Assembly (NCBI GenBank): GCA_934621505.1 | Contig: CAKTUU010000001.1 | Coordinates: 62,001 to 126,000, forward strand | DNA length: 64,000 nucleotides | From: an uncultured Clostridia bacterium | GTDB lineage: Bacteria; Bacillota; Clostridia; Christensenellales; Aristaeellaceae | Direction of reading: 5' to 3' | In this document: positions 41,733 through 50,117 of the stretch, piece after piece | Numbering within the stretch: position 1 is the stretch's first letter | Layout of the letters: each line of letters opens with the position of its first letter | The notes under the pieces: generated by a model | What the model saw: the letters and a program-made list of their open reading frames with translations, nothing else | Database searches by the model: none | Told to the model about the DNA's origin: nothing | Made by a program: the position numbers and the translations under genes

Positions 41733-42968
41733 ATGACCAGGAAACTGACTGTCCTGCTGATGACCCTGCTGCTGGTGGCCCTGTGCGTACCCGCGCTGGC
41801 GGCCGGCACCCTGCAGGATCAGATTAACGCTGCGGGCACGACCCCCACGACCATTAAGCTGGACCAGGATTACAAAGAGAACATTACCATTGCCGAGGGC
41901 CAGACCATTACCCTGAACCTGAACGGCAAAACCCTGAATGGCGGAACCGGCAATAACATTCCGACCATCACCAACAACGGCACCCTGACCGTAACGGGCG
42001 AAGGAACCGTGCGCCGTGACGATACCGAGAAATCGGTTCCCAGCGGAGACCATTATGTGGTTGACAATCAGGGCACGATGACGATTGAGTCCGGTAATTT
42101 CTATAACGATTCCGGCCTGAAGGATGACTGGAACGGTGCTTCCCTGATTCGCAATGCGGGCATTGGACACTCCGCGAGCCTTACCATTAACGGCGGTACC
42201 TTTACCCAGATGCGTTTTGGTATTGTGAAAAACGATGACGAGGGCAAGCTGACGATTAATGGCGGTACCTTTACCACGCAAGGCGGCAGTATTGCGGACA
42301 AGAGTCTTGTTTATGCCTTGACCAATTATGGCGAAGCCAAAATCACTGGCGGTGAATTTAATGGCGGTGTTAGTGCCAACACCTGGTCCAAAAAATATGC
42401 CTCTGAAATGACCATTACGGGTGGCACGTTTAACGATGCCATTGCGGGTGGCCAGCTGGAAGGCTATGAAGGAAACCCGGTGTTGAATATTCAGGGCGGT
42501 ACTTTCAACGGCGCTCAAGGTTTTGATAAGGATACGTTAAAACTTTCCATTTCCAACGGTCGTTTCCGTGACCAGCCGGACCTTGATTTTGTATCGTCCG
42601 GTCTGATTGTAAAAGACAGCGACCCCAAGGCCCCCTACCACATCGGCGCGGACGCGGAAGCCGCCATTGCCAGCGCCAAGGCGGGCAGCACCCTGACCGT
42701 GTTGAGGGGCAGCGCCATCACCAACGTGCCCGCGGGCGTAAAGGTGGAAAACAAGACCGGCGACAAGATTACCGTGAATAACGAGCCTGTGGCCCCTGAC
42801 GGCGAGATTGTCATTCCCACGCCTACGGCGGCTCCGCAGCCTACCGCTAAGCCGGTGCCTGCGGCTCCCAAAACCGGCGACAGCACCCCCATCGCCCTGT
42901 ACGCCCTGTGCGCCGCGCTGGCTGTAGCCTGCGCCGTATGGATGCTTCGCCGCAAGGCAAACGCTTAA
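41733..42968 (+). CDS. Surface protein with beta-solenoid-like repeats and PKTGD-type anchor
   Basis: 411 residues. Signal peptide (KLTVLLMTLLLVALCVPALAAG), then a beta-rich region with recurring 'LTINGGTFT'-like turns (TLTVTGEGTV, TMTIESGNFY, SLTINGGTFTQ, KLTINGGTFTT, EMTITGGTFND, VLNIQGGTFNG), suggestive of a right-handed parallel beta-helix. Residues ~300-355 form a module shared with the next gene. The end is PAAPKTGDSTP, a 20-residue hydrophobic helix and LRRKANA, i.e. a sortase-type signal in which the usual LPxTG leucine is alanine. ATG 41733 is 9 bases after GGAGG; ATG 41724 touches it. Probably a wall-displayed adhesin or glycan-interacting protein. No sortase gene is in the window. 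Confidence 0.82.
   Translation: MTRKLTVLLMTLLLVALCVPALAAGTLQDQINAAGTTPTTIKLDQDYKENITIAEGQTITLNLNGKTLNGGTGNNIPTITNNGTLTVTGEGTVRRDDTEKSVPSGDHYVVDNQGTMTIESGNFYNDSGLKDDWNGASLIRNAGIGHSASLTINGGTFTQMRFGIVKNDDEGKLTINGGTFTTQGGSIADKSLVYALTNYGEAKITGGEFNGGVSANTWSKKYASEMTITGGTFNDAIAGGQLEGYEGNPVLNIQGGTFNGAQGFDKDTLKLSISNGRFRDQPDLDFVSSGLIVKDSDPKAPYHIGADAEAAIASAKAGSTLTVLRGSAITNVPAGVKVENKTGDKITVNNEPVAPDGEIVIPTPTAAPQPTAKPVPAAPKTGDSTPIALYALCAALAVACAVWMLRRKANA
42631..42785 (+). repeat. Module shared between the two surface protein genes, copy 1
   Basis: 155 bp matching 44031-44185 with about six differences counted by eye, while the upstream parts of the two genes are not alignable. Confidence 0.88.
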
Positions 42969-42986
42969 CAACCCCATAGCCTGTAT

Positions 42987-43014
42987 AAGCCCCGGCCGGT
43001 TGGCCGGGGCTTTT
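42987..43014 (+). terminator. Terminator of the first surface protein gene
   Basis: AAGCCCCGGCC (42987-42997), GGTT loop, GGCCGGGGCTTTT. Confidence 0.93.
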
Positions 43015-43074
43015 GGCTGTCATTGCCGCATTGGAACAGGGCTGGAAATTCGCGCTCCTGTTTAGCCGTATATT

Positions 43075-43103
43075 TTGAACAAATTGCGAAATAAATGTAA
43101 AAT
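43075..43103 (+). promoter_or_regulatory. Promoter of the second surface protein gene
   Basis: TTGAAC (43075-43080), 17-bp spacer, TAAAAT (43098-43103); leader of ~95 nt. Confidence 0.65.
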
Positions 43104-43204
43104 ACGACCCGCAAATTTCCCTGATAGGAAATTGCCATGCTTTACACCCTATGCTATGACTGTGACTGGATATATGTACCAAATCTGGATGGAGGAAGGA
43201 ATCA

Positions 43205-44332
43205 ATGATGAAAAAATGGATTTGCGCGCTTCTGACCGTGGCGCTTGTTATAAGCGTTTGTGCGTTTGCGATGGCGGAGACTGGACATTTTACCGTGAAT
43301 GGCGCTGGCAGTTACAGCAATTTGAAGGATGCGGTGGCTGCCGCCAGCGCCAGCATAAATGGAACCACGACCATTAAGCTGGAAGGCGGCGACCTGGAAG
43401 GCTGCGCGGTTTCTATTCCCAGCGGCTTTGCTAACCTTATCATTGATTTTGGCGGCCATACCTATACCGCTACTGAACCCTTTGCTGGCTCTGCGGGTAC
43501 CGAAACCCAGGCCATGCAGCTGCTGAAGGATTCCAATATCACCCTGCAAAACGGCAGGCTGAGGGGTAAGCAAAACAGCGCCAATGGTTTGAAGATGATG
43601 ATTCAGAACTATGCGAACCTGACCCTGAAGGATTTTACGGTGGACGCCAGCAGCCTTCCTGCGGTGCAGTATGTATGCTCCAACAACAACGGCAATGTGC
43701 GGTATACCGGCAACACCAGCATTTTGGCCGCCAAAGGCAAGGTCGCCTTTGATGTGTGCGGTTTTAGCACTTCGGCCACCTATCCCGGTCCCACGGTAAC
43801 GGTGGATACCACCGGCACCATCGATGGCATTGTGGAATATTCCTATAACAGCCAGCATAGCCCCTCCAATGTAAAGCTTGTCATAAAAAAAGGCGACTTT
43901 ACCGGGACATTTAATCAGGTAAACGATCCTAAAAGCGAGGGTATTCAGATTTCCGGCGGAAACTACGCGGAGCAGCCGTCCAGCGACTATGTTAAAGCTG
44001 GTCTGGTGGTAAAGAATTCCAATTCTACGACCCCCTACCACATTGGCGCGGACGCGGAAGCCGCCATTGCCAACGCCGAGGCGGGCAGCACCCTGACCGT
44101 GTTGAAGGGCGGCGCCATCACCAACGTGCCCGCGGGCGTAAAGGTGGAAAACAAGACCGGCGATAAGATTACCGTGAATAACGAGGTTGTCAATCCCGAC
44201 GCTTCCGTGGTTATTCCCACGCCTGCGGTTGCCCCCAAGACCGGCGACAGCACCCCCATCGCCCTGTACCTCCTGTGCGCCGCGCTGGCTGTGGCCTGTG
44301 CCGCCTGGATGGCAAAGCGCCGCAAAGCCTGA
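43205..44332 (+). CDS. Surface protein paralogue with PKTGD-type anchor
   Basis: 375 residues. Signal peptide (KKWICALLTVALVISVCAFAMA), a beta-rich region unlike its neighbour's except in fold flavour (FTVNGAGSYSNLKDAVAAASAS, LTLKDFTVDASS, GTIDGIVEYSYNS, IQISGGNYAEQPSSD), the shared module YHIGADAEAAIANAEAGST...VKVENKTGDKITVNN, and the anchor VAPKTGDSTP plus hydrophobic helix and KRRKA. Two ATGs (43205, 43208) follow GGAGGAAGGA; the first has better spacing from GGAGG. It has its own promoter and terminator although adjacent to its paralogue, so the pair can be regulated separately. Confidence 0.82.
   Translation: MMKKWICALLTVALVISVCAFAMAETGHFTVNGAGSYSNLKDAVAAASASINGTTTIKLEGGDLEGCAVSIPSGFANLIIDFGGHTYTATEPFAGSAGTETQAMQLLKDSNITLQNGRLRGKQNSANGLKMMIQNYANLTLKDFTVDASSLPAVQYVCSNNNGNVRYTGNTSILAAKGKVAFDVCGFSTSATYPGPTVTVDTTGTIDGIVEYSYNSQHSPSNVKLVIKKGDFTGTFNQVNDPKSEGIQISGGNYAEQPSSDYVKAGLVVKNSNSTTPYHIGADAEAAIANAEAGSTLTVLKGGAITNVPAGVKVENKTGDKITVNNEVVNPDASVVIPTPAVAPKTGDSTPIALYLLCAALAVACAAWMAKRRKA
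44031..44185 (+). repeat. Module shared between the two surface protein genes, copy 2
   Basis: The second copy, in the same reading frame and position relative to the anchor. A second conserved block encodes the PKTGDSTPIALY anchor (42868-42950 and 44233-44315). Confidence 0.88.
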
Positions 44333-44352
44333 CATTTTTTCCCCCTGCTTTC

Positions 44353-44377
44353 CCCCCGGCTCACGCCGGGGGTTTTT
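44353..44377 (+). terminator. Terminator of the second surface protein gene
   Basis: CCCCCGGC (44353-44360), TCAC loop, GCCGGGGG, then TTTTT. Confidence 0.93.
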
Positions 44378-44400
44378 CTGTAATCAACCGGCGTTTGTTC

Positions 44401-44429
44401 TTGCAATGGCAAAATTATGCTGTTATAAT
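44401..44429 (+). promoter_or_regulatory. nrdR promoter
   Basis: TTGCAA (44401-44406), 17-bp spacer, TATAAT (44424-44429). Confidence 0.8.
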
Positions 44430-44460
44430 TGTATCCATCCGTTGTAAGGAGGGTGAAGCC

Positions 44461-44937
44461 ATGAGATGCCAGTACTGCGGTTATCTGGACAGCCGGGTGA
44501 TTGATTCGCGGCCTACCGAGGAAGGCAGCTCCATCCGCCGCCGCCGGGAATGCCTGCGCTGCGGGCGGCGCTTTACCACCTATGAAAAAATTGAAACATC
44601 CCCGGTGATGGTGGTGAAAAAGGACCAGAGCCGGGAGCCTTTTAACCCGGATAAGATCAAAAAGGGCCTGATGGTGGCCTGCCGCAAACGCCCCGTCAGC
44701 ATGCGCGATATTGACGCCGTGGTGGAAAAGGTGGAAAAGCTGGTGCATTCCTCCGGGGATGAGGAGTTTTCCTCCCGGCGCATCGGCGAGGCGGTGATGG
44801 AGGAGCTGAAAAACCTGGACGAGGTGGCCTATGTGCGCTTTGCCAGCGTGTACCGCCAGTTTACCGATGTAAGCAGCTTTATGGACGAGCTGAACAAGCT
44901 GGTCACCGAAGGCCGCAGCCGCCGGGACGACGAATAA
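44461..44937 (+). CDS. nrdR: Transcriptional repressor NrdR
   Basis: 158 residues. A zinc ribbon at the N-terminus (MRCQYCGY and CLRCGRRF) binds NrdR boxes; the following ATP-cone (VVKKDQSREPFNPDKIKKGLMVACRKRPVS) senses ATP/dATP and controls oligomer state. It represses ribonucleotide reductase genes, none of which is in the window. ATG 44461 has AAGGAGGG. An apparent longer reading frame upstream is the tail of the previous gene's region. No NrdR-box was noticed near its own promoter. Confidence 0.96.
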   Translation: MRCQYCGYLDSRVIDSRPTEEGSSIRRRRECLRCGRRFTTYEKIETSPVMVVKKDQSREPFNPDKIKKGLMVACRKRPVSMRDIDAVVEKVEKLVHSSGDEEFSSRRIGEAVMEELKNLDEVAYVRFASVYRQFTDVSSFMDELNKLVTEGRSRRDDE

Positions 44938-44988
44938 TGCAGCACGACCATGGCATATCCTGCCCCAAACCAAAGGGGGGATTTTGTC

Positions 44989-45429
44989 ATGCGGGAATTT
45001 ATGGCCCACACCCAGGACCTGCTGATGAAAGGCGGGGCTGCCGTGGCGGGCTTTTTTCATGGAATGACGGCGGGACAGAACCGGTCCGCCGTGCTGCTGG
45101 TGCTGGTGATGGCCGCGGATGTGGCAAGCGGCATGGTGGCCGCCGCCATGGGCAAAAGCGCCAAAACGCCCGGCGGCCGCCTGGACAGCGCCGCCGCGGC
45201 CCGGGGCGTGCTGCGCAAGGGGCTGATGCTGCTGGTGGTGCTGATCGCCTATGCGCTGGACTGGATGGGCGGGCAGGAAAACGCCATGTTCGCCACCGCC
45301 GCCATCTGGTTTTACATCGGCACGGAGGGGCTTTCCCTGCTGGAAAACCTGGCCCGCTGCGGCGTGCCCGTGCCGGAAAAAATACGCAAAATGCTGGAAA
45401 AAAACCAGCAGGACGAAGGACAGGGCTGA
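44989..45429 (+). CDS. Phage-holin-family membrane protein (orphan)
   Basis: 146 residues with three to four hydrophobic segments (SAVLLVLVMAADVASGMVAAAMG, LMLLVVLIAYALDWMGG, FATAAIWFYIGTEGLSLLENLARCG) and the D-x-x-[ST]-G plus E-x-x-S-x-x-E-N-x-x-x-x-G pattern of the holin_4 (Cph1/TcdE-like) family. Such proteins form pores for endolysin or toxin release in phages and Clostridia. No phage structural gene or endolysin is nearby. ATG 44989 is preferred over ATG 44950 because AAGGGGGG lies 8 bases upstream. It may follow nrdR in one transcript. Confidence 0.8.
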   Translation: MREFMAHTQDLLMKGGAAVAGFFHGMTAGQNRSAVLLVLVMAADVASGMVAAAMGKSAKTPGGRLDSAAAARGVLRKGLMLLVVLIAYALDWMGGQENAMFATAAIWFYIGTEGLSLLENLARCGVPVPEKIRKMLEKNQQDEGQG

Positions 45430-45443
45430 CGGCAGCGCCGCCC

Positions 45444-45472
45444 TTGCCAAACCGCGGTTTCTGTGCTACAAT
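45444..45472 (+). promoter_or_regulatory. Promoter of the T-box-proS transcript
   Basis: TTGCCA (45444-45449), 17-bp spacer, TACAAT (45467-45472). Confidence 0.7.
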
Positions 45473-45478
45473 ACCTGC

Positions 45479-45750
45479 GTTTCCATTCCGGAAATGGAAA
45501 AAGGAAAAAACGCTGCCGGGGCAACCGCCCCCCAGAGAGCCGCTCCCCTGGCTGCAAGGGCGGCGACGGCCCGTCAGTATTCATCCCGCCTTTTTCATAC
45601 ATCGGCCAATCCCCGACGGGGCCCGCCGTTACCGGGCAAGAGTGAAAACGTCCCCCTGACGGGCGTTTTAAGCAGGGTGGTACCGCGAAGGCTCCCTTCG
45701 TCCCGGCGTATGGCTTAGCCATGACCGGGAGCAGGGACCCTTTTTTCATA
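45479..45750 (+). promoter_or_regulatory. T-box leader of proS
   Basis: The hallmark T-box sequence AGGGTGGTACCGCG is at 45674-45687, followed by the terminator whose arms run through GTCCCGG...CCGGGA and end in TTTTTT (45741-45746). An AGAGAG segment (~45533-45540) fits the distal stem I bulge. A proline codon CCC at 45585-45587, opposite the 5' side of stem I, is the probable specifier. Uncharged tRNA-Pro would stabilise the antiterminator and switch on proS. Confidence 0.9.
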
Positions 45751-45776
45751 CTCAAATAGAAGGAGAGAAAACCAAA

Positions 45777-47222
45777 ATGGCCAAGGAAGAAAAGAAGCAG
45801 GGCTTTGTGGAGCACATTACCCCCCGGGATGTGGACTTTTCCCAGTGGTATACCGACGTAATCCTGAAAAGCGAACTGGTGGACTACGCCCCGGTGCGCG
45901 GCTGTATGGTCATTCGCCCCTACGGCTTCGCCATTTGGGAGCGCATTAAGGAAGAAATGGACAAGCGGTTTAAGGCCACCGGCCACGAAAACGTGTATAT
46001 GCCCATGCTGATTCCCGAAAGCCTGCTGCTGAAGGAAGCCGAGCATGTGGAGGGCTTCGCCCCCGAGGTGGCCTGGGTTACCCAGGGCGGCACCGAAAAA
46101 TTGCAGGAGCGGCTGGCCGTTCGTCCCACCAGCGAAACCATTTTCTGCTCCATGTACTCCAAGTGGGTCAGCTCCTGGCGCGACCTGCCCATGAAGTATA
46201 ACCAGTGGTGCAGCGTTATGCGCTGGGAAAAGAGCACCCGCCCCTTCCTGCGCACCAGCGAGTTTTTGTGGCAGGAGGGCCACACCATTCACGCCACCGG
46301 CGAGGAGGCCGAGGAGGAAACCATGCGCATGCTGGAGGTGTACCGGGAGGTCGCCGAGGATGAGCTGGCCATGCCTGTGCTGGTAGGCCGCAAGAGCGAA
46401 AAGGAAAAGTTTGCCGGCGCAAAGGCCACCTACTCCATGGAGGCCATGATGCAGGACGGCAAGGCCCTGCAGGCGGGCACCAGCCACTATTTCGGCACCA
46501 ATTTCGCCGAGGCCTACAACATTCAGTACCTGAACAAAGAGGGCAAGCTGACCTATGTGCATGAAACCAGCTGGGGCGTCAGCACCCGTCTGATCGGCGC
46601 GCTGATCATGACCCATGGCGATGAGCGCGGACTGAAGCTGCCCCCCCACATCGCGCCCATTCAGGCGGTAATCGTGCCTGTGGCGGCCCATAAGGGCGGC
46701 GTTATGGAAAAGTGCGACGAGATTTATCAGCAGCTGAAGAATGAGGGCATTCGCGTCAGGATGGACGACCGGGATACCCTGTCCCCCGGCTTCAAGTTTA
46801 ACGACTGGGAGCTGAAGGGCGTGCCCGTGCGCGTGGAAATTGGGCCCCGGGATGTGGAAAACGGCCAGTGCGTGGTGTTCCGCCGGGATACCTACGAAAA
46901 GCAGACCGTCAAGCTGGACGAGCTGCGCGCCTTCCTGCCCGGCCTGCTGGAGGATATTCAGCACAACATGTACCAGCTGGCCTACGACTTCCGCAAGGAG
47001 CATATCCAGGACGCGCATAACCTGGACGAATTGGAAAAGGCCACGGACGGCGGCTTTGCCCGGGCCATGTGGTGCGGCGACCGCGCCTGCGAGGATAAGA
47101 TTAAGGAACAGTACGGCGTAAGCACCCGCAACATGCCCTTTGACCAGACCCCCATCGGCGATACCTGCGTTTGCTGCGGCAAAAAGGCGGATAAGCTGAT
47201 CTACTTCGCGAAGGCCTATTGA
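45777..47222 (+). CDS. proS: Prolyl-tRNA synthetase, archaeal/eukaryote-type (type 3)
   Basis: 481 residues, class II synthetase. This is the short form without the bacterial INS editing domain: N-terminal VEHITPRDVDFSQWYTDVILKSELVDY, motif 2 YNQWCSVMRWEKSTRPFLRTSEFLWQEGHT, motif 3 GDERGLKLPPHIAP, anticodon domain, and a C-terminal zinc domain with cysteines in WCGDRACE and DTCVCCGKKADK. It charges tRNA-Pro. This form is common in Clostridia and some other bacteria. Under T-box control. The next gene overlaps its stop codon. Confidence 0.97.
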   Translation: MAKEEKKQGFVEHITPRDVDFSQWYTDVILKSELVDYAPVRGCMVIRPYGFAIWERIKEEMDKRFKATGHENVYMPMLIPESLLLKEAEHVEGFAPEVAWVTQGGTEKLQERLAVRPTSETIFCSMYSKWVSSWRDLPMKYNQWCSVMRWEKSTRPFLRTSEFLWQEGHTIHATGEEAEEETMRMLEVYREVAEDELAMPVLVGRKSEKEKFAGAKATYSMEAMMQDGKALQAGTSHYFGTNFAEAYNIQYLNKEGKLTYVHETSWGVSTRLIGALIMTHGDERGLKLPPHIAPIQAVIVPVAAHKGGVMEKCDEIYQQLKNEGIRVRMDDRDTLSPGFKFNDWELKGVPVRVEIGPRDVENGQCVVFRRDTYEKQTVKLDELRAFLPGLLEDIQHNMYQLAYDFRKEHIQDAHNLDELEKATDGGFARAMWCGDRACEDKIKEQYGVSTRNMPFDQTPIGDTCVCCGKKADKLIYFAKAY

Positions 47223-47866
47223 TGATGATCAAGCAAGTATTGTGGGACTGGAACGGCACCCTGCTGGACGATGTGCAATACGCCATGGATGTGCGCAACC
47301 GTTGCTTCCCGGCCTTTGGCCTGCCCGGCATTCATGACGTGGACGCCTACCGCCGGCAGTTTACCTTTCCCGTGCGTATTTATTACCAGCGTGCCGGCGT
47401 GACGGACGAAAACTTTGACCAGGTGGCCCATGCTTGGATGGATGAATACATGCGGGGTCTGGACCAGGCCCCGCTGCACCCGGACGCTGTGGAAACCCTT
47501 GAGCGGTTTGAGCGGGCCGGGCTGCGCCAGGTGGTGCTGTCCGCCACCAAACGGGACATGCTGGAGGAGCATATCGGGCTATTCCCCATTCGCCATTTCT
47601 TTGCGGAGGTGCTGGGGCTGGGCGACATCTATGCCGTCAGCAAGGAACAGGTGGGCCGGGATTATTTGCAGCATTGTGGAATTTTGCCGTCTGAAACGGT
47701 AATGCTGGGCGATACCCTGCACGACGCGGAGGTGGCCCGCGCTATCGGCGCAAACTGCATCCTGATTGCCCGCGGCCATCAAAGCCGGACCACGCTGGAA
47801 ACCTCCGGTTTTCCCGTGGTGGACAGCCTGACCCAGGCGGCGGACAAGGTGCTGAACCAGAAATAA
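47222..47866 (+). CDS. HAD-superfamily phosphatase (phosphoglycolate phosphatase-like)
   Basis: 214 residues. The nucleophile motif is DWNGTLLDD near the N-terminus, motif II has Ser in VVLSATKRD, the conserved Lys lies in VSKEQVG, and the acid pair is in MLGDTLHDAEVARAIG. An alpha-helical cap of the Gph type lies between. It dephosphorylates a small phosphoester; the substrate is not known. ATG 47222 overlaps the proS TGA, so translation is coupled and expression follows the proS T-box. Confidence 0.87.
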   Translation: MMIKQVLWDWNGTLLDDVQYAMDVRNRCFPAFGLPGIHDVDAYRRQFTFPVRIYYQRAGVTDENFDQVAHAWMDEYMRGLDQAPLHPDAVETLERFERAGLRQVVLSATKRDMLEEHIGLFPIRHFFAEVLGLGDIYAVSKEQVGRDYLQHCGILPSETVMLGDTLHDAEVARAIGANCILIARGHQSRTTLETSGFPVVDSLTQAADKVLNQK

Positions 47867-47869
47867 AAC

Positions 47870-47907
47870 AACAAGGAGGATTCCCGCACTTGGGAATCCT
47901 CCTTGTT
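47870..47907 (+). terminator. proS operon terminator hairpin
   Basis: A 16-bp perfect stem (47870-47885 with 47892-47907) 4 bases after the stop. Its GGATTCCC/GGGAATCC core resembles the R3 repeat stem 100 bp downstream. The T run is short. Confidence 0.75.
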
Positions 47908-47975
47908 TGCTAATAAGCAGTATCATCTCAAAACGTTCCGGAAAGGGGATTTGCCCCTTAACTGGCTTATAAGGC

Positions 47976-48089
47976 AAGCGCAAGGCAAACGGGATTCCCG
48001 TGTCCGGGAATCCCGTTTGTTCTGCGCCCCTGCTCTAATCCAACCCCCGCGAAGCGGTCCGGGGTGCAGGGGCACTGTCCCTGCTGCCC
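47976..48089 (+). repeat. Variable-stem hairpin repeat, copy R3
   Basis: AAGCGCAAGG (47976-47985), a 15-bp perfect stem (47986-48000 with 48005-48019) around TGTC, TTCTGCGCC (48020-48028), CCGCGAAGCGG (48047-48057), then a GCAGGG/CCCTGC hairpin. The stem is GC-rich and unrelated in sequence to R1/R2. It ends exactly at the rnj stop codon. Confidence 0.85.
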
Positions 48090-49748
48090 CTAGATTTCCA
48101 TGATGATGGGTAGAATCATGGGGTTGCGCTTGATCTTGTCAAAAATGTAGCGGTGCAGCTCGTCCTTTAGACGGTTCTTCAGATTCTGCCAGTCGCTGCC
48201 GTCCATCTGGCCGTAGCTGAGGACGATGGAGCGGGCCAGATCACGGCTGCACTCGATAATGTCCTCGTTCTCACGCACATAGACAAAGCCGCGGCTGATG
48301 ATGTCCGGGCCGGAAACCAGCGCGCCGCTGTCCCGGTCGATGGCCATGACCACAATAATCAGGCCGTCCTGACTCAGGTGCTTGCGGTCCCGCAGAACCA
48401 CGTTGCCCACATCGCCAATGCCCAGACCGTCCACCAGCACGCCGCCGGTGGGAACCTCGCCCACAATGGCAAGGCTGTCCTGGCTCATCTCGATCACCTG
48501 ACCGATTTCCGGAATGATGATATTTTCGCTGGGGGTGCCCAGCGCGTCCGCCAGCTCGGCATGCTGCCACAGCTTGGCGTATTCGCCGTGAATGGGGATG
48601 AAATATTTGGGCTTGGTCAGCACATGCAGCAGCTTGATTTCCTCCTGGCAGGCGTGACCGGAAACATGCACCTCGCCCAGCTGGCCGTAGATGACGTTCG
48701 CGCCGCAGCGGTACAGCTGGTTGATGACCCGCGCCACCGGCTTTTCATTGCCGGGAATGGGATGGGCGGACAGAATGACCGTGTCCGTGGGGCGGATTTG
48801 CAGCTTGCGGTGCTCGCCGTAGGCCATGCGGGTCAAACCGGCCATGGCCTCGCCCTGGCTGCCGGTGGTGACCACCAGAATTTCCTCGTCCGGGTAGTTG
48901 TCCAGGTCATCCACGTCAATCAGGTTTTCTTCGGGAATGGTCAATTCGCCAATGCTCATGGCCACACGGGTCACGTTTACCATGCTGCGGCCGACAAAGC
49001 ACACCTTGCGGCCAAACATGGCGGCGGAGTCCACCACCATCTGCACGCGGTGAACGTTGGAGGCGAACATGGCCACAATGCAGCGGCCCTTGGCCTGCTG
49101 GAACATATCGATGAAGGTCTGGCCGATTTTGGTTTCGGACATGGTGTAGCCCTTGCGTTCGATATTGGTGGATTCGCACAGGAAGGCCAGCACGCCCTTG
49201 GTGCCCAGCTCGGCAAAGCCGGCCAGGTCGGTAACCTCGCCGTCGATGGGCGTAAAGTCTACCTTAAAGTCGCCGCTGAAAACAATCGTGCCCGCGGGGC
49301 AGGTAATGGCGATGGCCACGGCTCCGGCGATGGAATGGTTTACATGCAGAAAACGCACGGTAAAGCAGCCCAGCTGGATCACATCCCGGGGCTTGATGAC
49401 ATTCAGCTGTATGCCCGCGATGCGGTGTTCCTTCAGCTTCAGGTCCACCAGCGCCAGGGTCAGCTTGGTGCCGTACAGGGGCATGGGCACCTGGCGCAGC
49501 ACATAGGGGGTCGCGCCGATGTGGTCCTCATGTCCATGGGTCAGCAGCATGCCGCGGATGCGGCTGCGGTTCTTAATCAGGTAGGTTACGTCGGGAATGA
49601 CCAGATCCACGCCCAGCATATCTTCTTTGGGAAAGATGGACCCGCAGTCCACTACCAGCATATCATCGCCGTATTCCACAACGGTGATATTCTTGCCAAA
49701 TTCGTCTACGCCGCCCAGCGGGATGACGCGCACCTTTTGTTCAGCCAT
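48090..49748 (-). CDS. rnj: Ribonuclease J
   Basis: 552 residues. Metallo-beta-lactamase/beta-CASP nuclease with 5'-3' exo- and endonuclease activity, central to mRNA turnover in Gram-positives. Zinc motif LLTHGHEDHIGA, motif II in FSGDFKVDFTPID, beta-CASP part IVAMFASNVHRVQM, VVTTGSQGEAMAGL, LSAHPIPGNE and VHVSGHACQEEIK, then the C-terminal domain. ATG 49748 has AAGGAGG 6 bases upstream; the frame extends 33 codons further into the leader without support. It is flanked by R3 and R4. Only one RNase J gene is visible, so J1 versus J2 is not assigned. Confidence 0.96.
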   Translation of the reverse strand: MAEQKVRVIPLGGVDEFGKNITVVEYGDDMLVVDCGSIFPKEDMLGVDLVIPDVTYLIKNRSRIRGMLLTHGHEDHIGATPYVLRQVPMPLYGTKLTLALVDLKLKEHRIAGIQLNVIKPRDVIQLGCFTVRFLHVNHSIAGAVAIAITCPAGTIVFSGDFKVDFTPIDGEVTDLAGFAELGTKGVLAFLCESTNIERKGYTMSETKIGQTFIDMFQQAKGRCIVAMFASNVHRVQMVVDSAAMFGRKVCFVGRSMVNVTRVAMSIGELTIPEENLIDVDDLDNYPDEEILVVTTGSQGEAMAGLTRMAYGEHRKLQIRPTDTVILSAHPIPGNEKPVARVINQLYRCGANVIYGQLGEVHVSGHACQEEIKLLHVLTKPKYFIPIHGEYAKLWQHAELADALGTPSENIIIPEIGQVIEMSQDSLAIVGEVPTGGVLVDGLGIGDVGNVVLRDRKHLSQDGLIIVVMAIDRDSGALVSGPDIISRGFVYVRENEDIIECSRDLARSIVLSYGQMDGSDWQNLKNRLKDELHRYIFDKIKRNPMILPIIMEI

Positions 49749-49939
49749 GGAAGCCTCCTTCTGCGAAAACATTCGCCGGTCAGTGAGAATATCAAGAAGG
49801 ATGGCGCCGAACGCAATCCTTATATCTATGCTCATGAGAAAAAACACAGCCGCCGGGTTGAATCAGGAAACAAAGCCCAAAACAGGCTGCCGGGCGATTG
49901 CAGGATCATATAAACCTATTTTCCTACACACACAACAAA

Positions 49940-49945
49940 ATTATA
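49940..49945 (-). promoter_or_regulatory. rnj promoter (-10 box)
   Basis: Minus strand TATAAT at 49940-49945 in an AT-rich patch. The -35 is weak (TATTCA at 17-bp spacing). It would give a ~190-nt leader. Confidence 0.5.
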
Positions 49946-49989
49946 CCACAAAAAATTCTGCTTGAATAGGGACAACCTGGCCTTTTTCC

Positions 49990-50117
49990 GTACAACTTTT
50001 CCAAGCAGGCAGGGGAAGCGCCCCTGCACCCCGGACCGCTTCGCGGAGGTGGGGTTGAGCGTGGGGCGCGGAACAGACGGGCTTCCCGGACACGGGCATC
50101 CCGTTTGCCCAGCGCGC
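49990..50117 (-). repeat. Variable-stem hairpin repeat, copy R4 (degenerate)
   Basis: Minus strand: arms 50093-50107 and 50074-50088 (13 of 15 positions pair, one as G-T) around TGTC, TTCCGCGCC (50065-50073), CCGCGAAGCGG (50036-50046) and a GCAGGGG/CCCCTGC hairpin (50009-50027). GC-rich stem subtype like R3. The GAGCGCAAGG box is eroded. Confidence 0.75.

Noticed and set aside
44989..45429. Holin as evidence for a prophage
   Set aside because: No integrase, terminase, capsid, tail or endolysin gene is present within the window.
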